In this document: positions 1 to 8,014 of the stretch, piece after piece
How the letters are laid out: every line of letters begins with the position of its first letter
How positions within the stretch are numbered: position 1 is the stretch's first letter
Origin: a virus
Virus record (IMG/VR): IMGVR_UViG_3300025880_000096
Span: 1-25,681 of that record
DNA: 25,681 bases
Strand: one strand, 5' to 3'
Translations under genes and position numbers: made by a program
Notes under the pieces: generated by a model
What the model saw: only the letters and a program-made list of their open reading frames with translations
Databases searched by the model: none
Told to the model about the DNA's origin: nothing

Positions 1-3000
1 ACCTGAGCCTCTTTACTAAAGTTTGTTCGTAATACTTTTCGAGTCATAACTAAAGCTTGTTTAGCTCTAACCACACCTCTTACTTGAAGGTCTTTTATCT
101 GGTCTAATACTCTCTGTTGAGCCGCTTTATATGAAGCTTCAGATTCTTTCGCTGCTTTTGATTCAAGTTTTATTTGAGTAACCAATCCGTCAGCGTCTAT
201 CACAAGAGTAGATTTCTTTTTCTTTCCTTGAGTTATTCTCTTTGGGTTTATACCTCTTTTTCCTTTAGTAAATACTCCAGGTTCAGAAGCTGCTTTTCTG
301 TTTGCTTCTTTGTTTTTTGTATCCGTTAATGTATTCGGTTCTCTGTTTGGATCAATTGAAACAACAGTGTCTATATTTCTTTTTGTTGGTTTAAGTCCAG
401 TTAGTTTTTCAAATTTAATTTCTAAATCTACTAAACCAGGAGATTTTCCAGTCTGCGCCTTTACTTTTCCAGTATCATTTTGTATTATAAACTCAACAAC
501 CTGCTGAATGTAGTCGCTTTCTCTTTCTTGAGTATATCCATCAAGCTCCATTACTAAATCATCTAAACCACGAGTATCTGTATCCTGTCCAGTCTCTTTG
601 CCAAACATATTTTTTTGTTTCTTGGCAAACCAATAACGTCTCATATTGGGAGTAACATTGTTAGCGTCATTCGCATCTATAAATTGCTGTTCAGTTATTT
701 TACCTACTAATGAAGATATACCTAAAGGATCAGCTAATTCTTGTTTTTCTGATTTACTAAGCTCTTTTGATCTCTTTCTTTCTAAATCAATAGTCTCAGC
801 AACTTCTTTTATGTTGGTAGAGTTTTCTGCAATCTCAGAAGTGTATTGCTCTGGTGTTAAATTAGTAGACTCATCCAGCTGCAAAGGAGTACCCTCATTA
901 ACATCTATGACGTTTTCTAAAATAAACTCTTGAGCTTTTAGAGGAGTCTTTTCTAAAGGCCTCCCAGTCTTTCTATTTACAGCATAAGCCTTTCCTTCTG
1001 CATCTACTTCTACATCAACAGTTCTGCTCCCTGGAACTCTAAATCTTTGAGTACCTCCTTTACGTTGAGATGGAGGTATCGTTTGAAAATTTTTAGGAGC
1101 TTTTGGAGTTTTAACTAAAACTGGCAACTCTAAATCTATAGTATAAGTTTTTTTACCCCTCTTTGATCCTTGTCTTTTTATTTTAACCTCAATTCCTGGG
1201 TATGCCTTTTTTATTTTATCAACCTCAGCCTCAGCTTTAACTTTGTCATCAGTTCGGAAAGAACTAAAAGCTGCTTCATTACCTTTTTCTTTTACAGATT
1301 GCTGTGTTGCATCGCTGTACCTTGTTGTTTTTGTGACAACATTTCCATCTGAATCCACCTTTTCATTTAAGGTTTTAGATGTGTTGTATGTTTTTAAACC
1401 ACCTATAGATATAGTAGTTGTCTCTACTACTTCCGCTCCGTCTGGCAAGGCGTTTTCTGCCTCGGTAATCATGTTTTTAAAAACATCTCCAGTAGACTCC
1501 ATTTTAGCGGTAAACTTATTTGTAGGCTTTCCATTCTCGTAAACTCTCGTGAAACCAACAAAATTAGCAGAATCACCGCTACTACTTATAATAACATCTA
1601 ACTCTCCTGTCTGGGGATTATTATACTTAGCTGTTTGTACACCCTTAGAATCTGGACTTGTTATATCAGAGATAACAGCTTTACCATAAGGTAGTTTTTT
1701 GTCAGTATGAGATTTACCAAATATTTTTGGAGCTTTATTTATTCTATCTTTTCTATCTACTTCCGCTTCCTCTTGCGTGGTAGGTTCGGAACTCTCTTGT
1801 TCATTTTTGGCTGGACTCTCTTCGGTAATTTCTTCTTGGACGTTGACCTCTCCCACTCCTTCGCCATCTCTGGAAGATTCTTGTACATCCACCTGCGTTG
1901 TGCTTGACTCTTGAATGGCATCTACTTTCTCTTTTATTAATGATTGTTTTGCGTTATCAAACTCCTTGTCTGTGTACGTATCTTTATTTATTTTATCCTG
2001 AACTTCTTGATCAGTAATACTTTCCTCTACTTCTTTTTTTATGTCATCAGCTATTTTTTGATCCGCAATAATTGCTTTTTCAGCTTGTGTATCAGAGTTT
2101 TTAAGCTGTTCCATCATGGCTTTCTGCATATCAGAAACTTGACCTTCTGTTGCGGACTCTATTCCTTCTTCTTTTAATTTAGATCTTGCTTCAGCTCTGG
2201 AAACAGATAACACCTCTGTAAAGGTATTTCCATCCCTGGATATTTCTACTGTTTCTGTTATAGTAGATGATTCACCTATAAGAAAATTTATTTCTTGATC
2301 TATCTGACTTCTTCTTTGTCTTGTAGCCTCAGACCTTGCATCAGGCAGTTTGCTTTTTTCTAATTCTAATTTAACAATAGCATCTCTTTCTGGCCCTGGA
2401 GGAACACCTAAAGCTTGTAAGTCTGCATCAAATTGACTTGTAGCTTTTAAGTCTGTTATTACAGACTGCATTTTTTTATCGTTTTTTATTTCGATATCCA
2501 TACCAGCAATTTGATCTGGAGTTGCAGTTCCTATTGTTGCCAACATATAATCCTTGGTAACAAGGTCACCATTTAAATTATATCTTGGAGTAGTATAAAT
2601 ACCTCTTGCTAAAGATATAGGAGCATTACCTGCACCTGCAAAACCCTCAAGACCTATTTCAGCCACGTCCATTTCCTGACCAGCTAAAGCTCTTGCGGTT
2701 GCTTCACCCAAACTACCTCCAGCAATTTCAACACCTAAACCAGCGGATATCTCAATTCCTTTATTTACCATAGCTCTGGTTACAGTTCCTTTGCCTCCAG
2801 CAGCTAATTTTTTTGCTGTTGCTTTTGCCAGGGCTTTTCCTGTACCTCCAATAGCTTTTCCAGCAACACCTGCTGTCATGGCATCAATCATACCTATAGC
2901 AAGACCTCTTGTAGCAGCTCTATTTCTAATTCTTTGTAGTGCTTGATCGTCATTTAAAACCATCCTTATCCCTTCAGCATCAAACTTACCTCCTTTAGCC

Positions 3001-4064
3001 TCTACTTCTTCTTTCATAAATTCAGTATAAGACATACCAAATTCTAAAGCTGCCGAAGCTCCTCCCATAGCACCACCTACAGCACCTGCTCCTGTTCCAA
3101 ATAAAGCACCAGGGCCAGACACTGCTGTTAAGGCTGCACCAGCTGCTGCACCAGTTGCTGCACCTGCTCCTGCCGCTGCTGCGGAGGCTGGGTTAATCAT
3201 AGACGAAAGTGAGTCAATAAGTAATTCTGGAGCTATTGAAAGATTCGATCCAAAGCCAAGAATAAAGCCAAGAATACCACCACCATTTTCATCATAAATT
3301 TTCTGAAAGCTTTTCATTTCATCAGAAACAGTTACGTTCTCTGATCTCTTAACAGCAGCTATGTATTCTTGTAAGTCTTGATCTGAAATATTTTTTCCTT
3401 TCGCAAACAAAGCAATAGAGTCATCTACTGATTGACCTTTGGTGTATCCGTTACCAATAGCACGATACATATCTCCCCAAAAATCAGCACTAAGAACACC
3501 TAAAATTGGAACATCATCAAACGCCCAATCCATTGCTTGACCAAGCCAGCTTTCTTCAAGCCAAGTCTCGTCTTCCTTGTCGTTTTTAGGTATTCCATCG
3601 TCACCTAAAATAACAATCTCGTCATCTACAATTTCATATAATTTTTTTGCATTAGAAGTAGGATCTAATATACCAGGAAGCTCTTCCTGCTCAATGTTTG
3701 GTGTAACATTAACATTGGTTTCTTCTACATCTACTTGAGGAACATCTGCTTGAGGTACTTCTACTTGAGGAACATCAACTGTTGTTGGTGAAGAATCCGA
3801 AGATCCAGCCCCTTCCACTTGAGGAGTTTGTGTATTTGATTCCGTATTTTCCTCTGGAGAAATAATAGGAGTATCTCCAGTTTCTTCTTTTTTTTTTTGA
3901 AGCTCACCAAAGTAAGACAAATAACCTTCCATTGTAGGAAATGCATCTGGATCAATCTCATCGTACAAAACTTCTAATCCTTCTGAGTCAATTATACCCT
4001 GAAGTGTTTCTTTGTCATCTACAATACCCTCTAATAATCCTAATAAATCGTCTAATAATTCCAT
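1..4064 (-). CDS. Giant internal virion / ejection protein candidate (T7 gp16-like position), C-terminus cut by window edge
   Basis: An open frame of 1354 codons runs from ATG at 4064 off the left edge. I checked the frame at several points and saw no break. Residues 1-130 are acidic and low in complexity, including a VPQ(V/A)(D/E) repeat near residues 97-112. Residues about 262-340 and 386-495 are Ala/Gly-rich and hydrophobic, the kind of segment that could insert in or cross a membrane. The later part is charged, with helical acidic stretches and Lys/Arg-rich stretches. I saw no lytic transglycosylase signature, unlike T7 gp16. It is the last and largest gene after GNAT-like, Ala-rich and 675-aa genes, which matches the place of T7 gp16 (1318 aa), the DNA-ejection core protein. 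That role is inferred from order and size. An alternative is a phage polyvalent protein, a very large multidomain protein delivered with the genome. Confidence 0.6.
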   Translation of the reverse strand, partial: MELLDDLLGLLEGIVDDKETLQGIIDSEGLEVLYDEIDPDAFPTMEGYLSYFGELQKKKEETGDTPIISPEENTESNTQTPQVEGAGSSDSSPTTVDVPQVEVPQADVPQVDVEETNVNVTPNIEQEELPGILDPTSNAKKLYEIVDDEIVILGDDGIPKNDKEDETWLEESWLGQAMDWAFDDVPILGVLSADFWGDMYRAIGNGYTKGQSVDDSIALFAKGKNISDQDLQEYIAAVKRSENVTVSDEMKSFQKIYDENGGGILGFILGFGSNLSIAPELLIDSLSSMINPASAAAAGAGAATGAAAGAALTAVSGPGALFGTGAGAVGGAMGGASAALEFGMSYTEFMKEEVEAKGGKFDAEGIRMVLNDDQALQRIRNRAATRGLAIGMIDAMTAGVAGKAIGGTGKALAKATAKKLAAGGKGTVTRAMVNKGIEISAGLGVEIAGGSLGEATARALAGQEMDVAEIGLEGFAGAGNAPISLARGIYTTPRYNLNGDLVTKDYMLATIGTATPDQIAGMDIEIKNDKKMQSVITDLKATSQFDADLQALGVPPGPERDAIVKLELEKSKLPDARSEATRQRRSQIDQEINFLIGESSTITETVEISRDGNTFTEVLSVSRAEARSKLKEEGIESATEGQVSDMQKAMMEQLKNSDTQAEKAIIADQKIADDIKKEVEESITDQEVQDKINKDTYTDKEFDNAKQSLIKEKVDAIQESSTTQVDVQESSRDGEGVGEVNVQEEITEESPAKNEQESSEPTTQEEAEVDRKDRINKAPKIFGKSHTDKKLPYGKAVISDITSPDSKGVQTAKYNNPQTGELDVIISSSGDSANFVGFTRVYENGKPTNKFTAKMESTGDVFKNMITEAENALPDGAEVVETTTISIGGLKTYNTSKTLNEKVDSDGNVVTKTTRYSDATQQSVKEKGNEAAFSSFRTDDKVKAEAEVDKIKKAYPGIEVKIKRQGSKRGKKTYTIDLELPVLVKTPKAPKNFQTIPPSQRKGGTQRFRVPGSRTVDVEVDAEGKAYAVNRKTGRPLEKTPLKAQEFILENVIDVNEGTPLQLDESTNLTPEQYTSEIAENSTNIKEVAETIDLERKRSKELSKSEKQELADPLGISSLVGKITEQQFIDANDANNVTPNMRRYWFAKKQKNMFGKETGQDTDTRGLDDLVMELDGYTQERESDYIQQVVEFIIQNDTGKVKAQTGKSPGLVDLEIKFEKLTGLKPTKRNIDTVVSIDPNREPNTLTDTKNKEANRKAASEPGVFTKGKRGINPKRITQGKKKKSTLVIDADGLVTQIKLESKAAKESEASYKAAQQRVLDQIKDLQVRGVVRAKQALVMTRKVLRTNFSKEAQ
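3732..3776 (-). repeat. Three tandem 15-base units encoding DVPQV-type pentapeptides
   Basis: Three in-frame 15-base units read DVPQV, EVPQA and DVPQV in the acidic N-terminal region of the giant protein. It looks like a flexible linker grown by unit duplication. No function is evident. Confidence 0.75.
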
Positions 4065-4076
4065 AAATATTTATTA

Positions 4077-6104
4077 TTACTGAGTCTTACGCCATGCTTT
4101 ATAGTCTGCAAAGTTTTTCCCTGGATTTGATCGTTTCCATATTTTAAAACTCTGAACAGATTTGTTTTCTCTTTTCTTGTTAACTTTCTTAGTAGCTTCA
4201 TTGACCGCGTCAACTATTTTGTTTGCAATATTTGTTTTTGTTTCTCCACCACTAATTCTAATAGATGTCTCTTTACCAGCTATTTTTATTTTATAATACT
4301 CTTCACCACCAACTGTAACAACCTCTGTTGTTGGACTACCAAAACCTTGTTTTGCAAGCTCTCTTTTAAGCTCACCACCCATGGCGTTAACTACAACATC
4401 ATCTACAACCTCTTTAACTGTACTGTCAAAATTACCTTTGGTACTACCTCCAATTGCATCCTCTATTGTTTTTATAACTGTCTTACCAGAAGGCAGTGTA
4501 GACGTGTTAGTTATCACGTTAAGAGGAGGTTTCGATACCGATGTTTTTAATTCTCTATTTATACGAGGTTGTATATTTATTTTTTGAGATGTAATTAAAT
4601 TCCTAACCCTTCCTCTGCTATAACCCTTACCTGGAGTTAATATGTCAATAGCTGACATAATATCAGTCTCAGTATCAAGAATGTTTAACGACTCATCTAT
4701 ATCAGGAGTCGCTGGATCATCAGGAGTACCGCTATCGGATACTCTATCTATAATAAGATCATCTTGTCCTCCACCTCTTTTTACAACAATCATTGAATCT
4801 AAAATATCAAAAGATATAATTTTATCTTCTGGCCTTGTAGCTTCAGCATTTCTGGAATCAATAAGCCTCTTAAGAATAGCTTTTGATGAAGCAGCATTTG
4901 GACTTGTAAACACATCATTTAATTCAGATATATAACCTGCATCATCAACGTCCTTATTATTACCTGTAACAGCAGCTGTATTTGGCTGTTGCCCACTAAG
5001 ACCTTTAGCTTTTTTAGTTGACTGACCAAACTGCGTAAGAATTTCATCTTTTATAAATTGCTTAGCAGCAGCCTCTTGACCATCTACTAATGTAACGCTT
5101 GGAGGCTGAGTTGTATAATCAGCTTGAATCCATTTACTTAAATCCGTACCTCCTTTATTTACGAACTCTTGCTCTGTTTGAGCAATAATATATCTATCTG
5201 CCCCTGCTGATCTGCCTACTAAAATATTAGCAATAGACAATTCATCTCCCATAACAGTTTCTGATATAGTCTCAACAAGGGTGTTAAATCTTGTTTGACC
5301 ATCTTTTCCCTTCAAAGCATCTTCCATTTCTCTCGCTCCTTCACGAGTAACAACAACATTACCGCCATCAGTTACTGTGTATCCACTAATAGTGGATGTA
5401 ATAAAAGCACCAACATTTTTAACTTCATTTGCAACAATAGTGCTTACATCGTACTTTGCTCCATCATCTTGGTATAATAGTAAATTATTAAGATTATTAA
5501 AACTTTGATATGCGTCCCTCTGTGTATCCCACTCAGGCATACTTCCGTCTTCATTTAAACGAACCAGGTATGAATTACCTGTTGGTGAAGTAAATGGAAC
5601 TACATTGTCTAAGTTATTAAAAGCTAAAGTAGATTCCTTTATAGCTGTCTCCATTCCAGAAGCTATAACCTTACCATTAGGGCCTAACTTCTGTCTTGCT
5701 TCAGATTCAACAAATTTTGTATTCCAATCTTTGGCAGCGATACCCCAGTTAGCCATATCGTCTTTAGCTGTTTGAAGAGTAGCCATAAAATCAGAAGGTT
5801 TTATTTTACCTTTCTTCATTAACTGAGACTGCATTAAAAGAGTTTCTTTTAATCCCTTCGCAGCCAACAAAACTGTTTGACCTAAAGTCTGGTTTTGAAA
5901 AGAATCAGCTTTTTCTAACTGAGCAATTACATCGTCTGTATCTGCCTGTATCTTTGCTTTCTTCCCCTCCCTTGCAGTAGCTATAGCATTTACACCAGTT
6001 GTAATTTTTGCCGCCTCTTCAGCAAAGTTTAATTGAGATCCTTCACGACCTTGATAAACTTCATAATCCGATACCGACTCTTGTCTGCTAAATTCGTTTG
6101 CCAT
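4077..6104 (-). CDS. 675-aa internal virion protein candidate (T7 gp15-like position)
   Basis: A full-length ORF from ATG at 6104, starting MANEFSRQES. I recognise no catalytic motif. The N-terminal 150 residues are largely helical and rich in Ala, Lys and Gln. The middle is mixed alpha/beta, and the C-terminal 40 residues are strongly basic with Trp and Tyr (FKIWKRSNPGKNF...YKAWRKTQ), suggesting contact with nucleic acid or a partner virion protein. There is no signal peptide or obvious membrane span. It lies 12 bases upstream of the giant gene and 12 bases downstream of the Ala-rich 206-aa gene, so the three are probably co-transcribed. Size and order match T7 gp15 (747 aa), the internal core protein that forms part of the ejection channel. 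This function is inferred from context only. Confidence 0.6.
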   Translation of the reverse strand: MANEFSRQESVSDYEVYQGREGSQLNFAEEAAKITTGVNAIATAREGKKAKIQADTDDVIAQLEKADSFQNQTLGQTVLLAAKGLKETLLMQSQLMKKGKIKPSDFMATLQTAKDDMANWGIAAKDWNTKFVESEARQKLGPNGKVIASGMETAIKESTLAFNNLDNVVPFTSPTGNSYLVRLNEDGSMPEWDTQRDAYQSFNNLNNLLLYQDDGAKYDVSTIVANEVKNVGAFITSTISGYTVTDGGNVVVTREGAREMEDALKGKDGQTRFNTLVETISETVMGDELSIANILVGRSAGADRYIIAQTEQEFVNKGGTDLSKWIQADYTTQPPSVTLVDGQEAAAKQFIKDEILTQFGQSTKKAKGLSGQQPNTAAVTGNNKDVDDAGYISELNDVFTSPNAASSKAILKRLIDSRNAEATRPEDKIISFDILDSMIVVKRGGGQDDLIIDRVSDSGTPDDPATPDIDESLNILDTETDIMSAIDILTPGKGYSRGRVRNLITSQKINIQPRINRELKTSVSKPPLNVITNTSTLPSGKTVIKTIEDAIGGSTKGNFDSTVKEVVDDVVVNAMGGELKRELAKQGFGSPTTEVVTVGGEEYYKIKIAGKETSIRISGGETKTNIANKIVDAVNEATKKVNKKRENKSVQSFKIWKRSNPGKNFADYKAWRKTQ

Positions 6105-6116
6105 TATTTATGTTTT

Positions 6117-6737
6117 TTATTGACCAGCTGCTTTAGCATTAGCTAAATTATTGAAGTATGCTTGCTCGGCAGCAGTAAGTTGTTTACCTCCAAATAAAGG
6201 AGCTAATTGAGCTGCTGATCCAACTGTACTTACCACTCCGCTTATCCCTTGAGACAAAGCTGTCGCGGAAGCTGCCGCTGATTCTTTAGCAACTTTCTCT
6301 TGATCTTTTGCATAACCTAAATCTATACGCTTTAAGTCTTGATTAATAGCGTCTTTAGCATCTGCTTTCATTTTTGCATTTGCCTCTAAATCTTTTTGTA
6401 AACCTAAACGAGTAGCTTCGGTAGTAGCGTCAGAAGCTTGTTGAACTAACCCAACACCAGCTGCTAAGTTACGAGGATCTCCTTCTTGAAGAGCTTGTAT
6501 GTTTTGAGTTTGTGCTTGTAAATTATTTTCAAAAGCCCTATCGTAAGCTTCGGTAGAAACATTTAATCCAGCATAAAAATTCTTTTCTGCTTTCTTTTTA
6601 GCCTCAGCCATAGCTTTTTTTGAAGCTGCCGCGGCCTTTTCAGCCATCCTTCCTTGTTTTGCAGATTGACTAAAGGAGTTTATTGCTCCTCCTGCTGAAG
6701 CTGCTACCCCTACTACTGCTGCTGTTGTTACTGCCAT
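6117..6737 (-). CDS. Ala-rich 206-aa internal virion protein candidate (T7 gp14-like position)
   Basis: A small, very Ala-rich protein (MAVTTAAVVG...). The first 22 residues form a hydrophobic Ala/Gly/Val segment. About 120 residues of Ala/Lys/Glu/Gln-rich helix that could form a coiled coil follow, then a second Ala/Gly/Val/Ser-rich hydrophobic stretch near residues 155-185. This layout of amphipathic helix between hydrophobic Ala/Gly segments is what is known of T7 gp14 (196 aa) and P22 gp7, small ejected proteins that form or line a channel in the outer membrane. The gene ends 12 bases before the 675-aa gene and starts one base after the GNAT-like gene stops, so expression is probably coupled. 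The role is inferred from composition, length and order together. Confidence 0.68.
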   Translation of the reverse strand: MAVTTAAVVGVAASAGGAINSFSQSAKQGRMAEKAAAASKKAMAEAKKKAEKNFYAGLNVSTEAYDRAFENNLQAQTQNIQALQEGDPRNLAAGVGLVQQASDATTEATRLGLQKDLEANAKMKADAKDAINQDLKRIDLGYAKDQEKVAKESAAASATALSQGISGVVSTVGSAAQLAPLFGGKQLTAAEQAYFNNLANAKAAGQ

Positions 6738-6738
6738 A

Positions 6739-7149
6739 TTATATTTTTTTAATCATTTCAATAGAATACGTAGAAGCTTCTTCATATCCTATTTTTTTAT
6801 ATACGTTAATTAAAGGTTTATTTTTAATTAAAGCATATACATATTTTTTATTTAGGTCTTCAGCTTGCTTGGTAATAGTTCCAACTAATAAAGCTAAGGC
6901 CTCTTTTCTTTTATTCCTATCTTTGTAATGCAAATTAGATATTATCCAATCACACCACACCGCTGTAGAGTTAGTTGTGTACATAAATCCTGCACATATA
7001 GGCGTATCCTGGTCGTATACTATATAACCTCCTGTACCATTTTCAGGAAGAAAGTCTCTTGATGGAGCTGTCCATCTCCAGTCCGCCCACCAACCTACAA
7101 GTATATTGTCATAGTCGCTTACTTCTAATGGTCGTATATTTAATTTCAT
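6739..7149 (-). CDS. GNAT-fold acetyltransferase-like protein (T7 gp13-like position)
   Basis: A 136-aa protein with the outline of a GNAT N-acetyltransferase: an N-terminal beta strand with an acidic turn (LNIRPLEVSDYDNI), central strands (GGYIVYDQDTPICAGFMY), a helix after WCDWIISNLHY, and a C-terminal NKPLINVYKKIGYEE segment typical of the last helix-strand. The acetyl-CoA loop, normally (Q/R)xxG(G/A), is degenerate here (RNKRKEA), so catalysis is doubtful. T7 gp13 (138 aa) belongs to a family placed in the acetyltransferase clan and is needed in virion assembly. The length and the position just before the gp14/15/16-like genes are the same here. It may therefore be a structural or assembly derivative of the fold. 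The alternative is an active acetyltransferase acting on a host or virion protein. A TAnnTTTG promoter candidate lies immediately upstream. Confidence 0.72.
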   Translation of the reverse strand: MKLNIRPLEVSDYDNILVGWWADWRWTAPSRDFLPENGTGGYIVYDQDTPICAGFMYTTNSTAVWCDWIISNLHYKDRNKRKEALALLVGTITKQAEDLNKKYVYALIKNKPLINVYKKIGYEEASTYSIEMIKKI

Positions 7150-7155
7150 TTACAA

Positions 7156-7163
7156 CAAAGATA
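7156..7163 (-). promoter_or_regulatory. Bacteroidota-type -7 promoter element TATCTTTG before the ejection cassette
   Basis: TATCTTTG matches TAnnTTTG exactly and lies in the 21-base gap between the 276-aa tail gene and the GNAT-like gene. Only six bases separate it from the ATG at 7149, so a start site at the usual distance would give an almost leaderless mRNA. I see no clear -33 TTTG partner. Confidence 0.5.
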
Positions 7164-7170
7164 GTAAATT

Positions 7171-8001
7171 TTATGGAAAACTTTTCATCACGCTACTCCC
7201 TACTGAAAAGAGTTCAACTGGTGATGTTGAGTCGTTTTTTAACTCAAACTCTAAGTAATAACCTCTTGCTCCATGTGACTCCGCAACTGCATTTTTAATA
7301 AACATAATAAACTGTCCAACTGTTGGCACAGAACCGCCTGCTACTGTAGTGTCTACAGTAATACTTGTGCTTGTTTTAGCTGTTACTTGACCAATAAAAA
7401 TTGGAGCTGTAGTGGCTACACCAGCTGTTAAAGTTGCGGCATATACATTATCTCCAATATTTAATATAGAACCAATAGCTCCTGCAAAATCAATTAAAGT
7501 AGCAGCTGCTGTTCCACTAACTGCTGTACATACACCTACACCATTTGCTGATCTCATTTGCCAATTAACAGTGCCTGAATTAGTTCTTAAAAAACTAAAC
7601 CATTCACCTTCTTTTTGCACAAAATAAGTATCAAGCATTGATCCTGGTAAACCATCTGTTAGGTCTGTTTGAAGAGATGTACAAGCCCATCGAGCTTCAT
7701 TTGTATCCGCTACTGTTGTTGTTGACTCATAAGATAAAGTTTTAAATAACTTAATAGATAAAGTCGGCTCAGGATTAAAAACGCTTCTTATAGAAGATGC
7801 TGTAAATGATCCGTAATAAGTGTTTCGTAAAGGATTAGTATTATGTCTCCATAAATTACCTCCTTTAAAGCTGTAAAAAAAACTATTCATTCCTATCATA
7901 AAGTCAGGAAAAAAAGAATAAAAAGAAGGCCACCCTCCTTGCCCCCCAAACCTTGGTAGTGAAGAAGAATCTTTATTGTATGTTAATGTTTTATTTGCCA
8001 T
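7171..8001 (-). CDS. 276-aa tail (nozzle-associated) structural protein candidate
   Basis: A full-length ORF starting MANKTLTYNK. Residues 17-65 are rich in aromatics and Gly (GGWPSFYSFFPDF, IGMNSFFYSFKGGNLW), a pattern I associate with blades of tail-nozzle (muzzle) proteins of short-tailed Bacteroidota phages. Residues about 155-236 form a separate Val/Thr/Ala-rich beta module containing IGDNVY and STSITVD. It resembles inserts in the 325-aa connector and in the capsid protein. The C-terminal 35 residues return to the tail-protein style. The gene lies 13 bases downstream of the 347-aa tail gene and shares its A/T-rich leader (AAATAAAACTAT) just before the ATG. I infer a virion protein of the tail tip or nozzle; a precise role is not established. 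Confidence 0.6.
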   Translation of the reverse strand: MANKTLTYNKDSSSLPRFGGQGGWPSFYSFFPDFMIGMNSFFYSFKGGNLWRHNTNPLRNTYYGSFTASSIRSVFNPEPTLSIKLFKTLSYESTTTVADTNEARWACTSLQTDLTDGLPGSMLDTYFVQKEGEWFSFLRTNSGTVNWQMRSANGVGVCTAVSGTAAATLIDFAGAIGSILNIGDNVYAATLTAGVATTAPIFIGQVTAKTSTSITVDTTVAGGSVPTVGQFIMFIKNAVAESHGARGYYLEFELKNDSTSPVELFSVGSSVMKSFP

Positions 8002-8014
8002 ATAGTTTTATTTT

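Noticed and set aside
310-933. Plus-strand open frames in the left 2.2 kb (for example 310-507, 646-933)
   Set aside because: They lie antisense to the continuous 1354-codon minus-strand frame and their translations are hydrophobic shadow sequence without motifs.
3761-3961. 66-codon minus-strand frame overlapping the giant gene
   Set aside because: It is in a different frame within a confirmed longer coding frame and its translation is a Lys/Leu shadow; kept only as the possible slippage product.
6683-6928. Plus-strand open frame of 81 codons with a Leu-rich start
   Set aside because: It is antisense to the Ala-rich and GNAT-like genes; the Leu run is simply the complement of Ala/Lys-rich codons.
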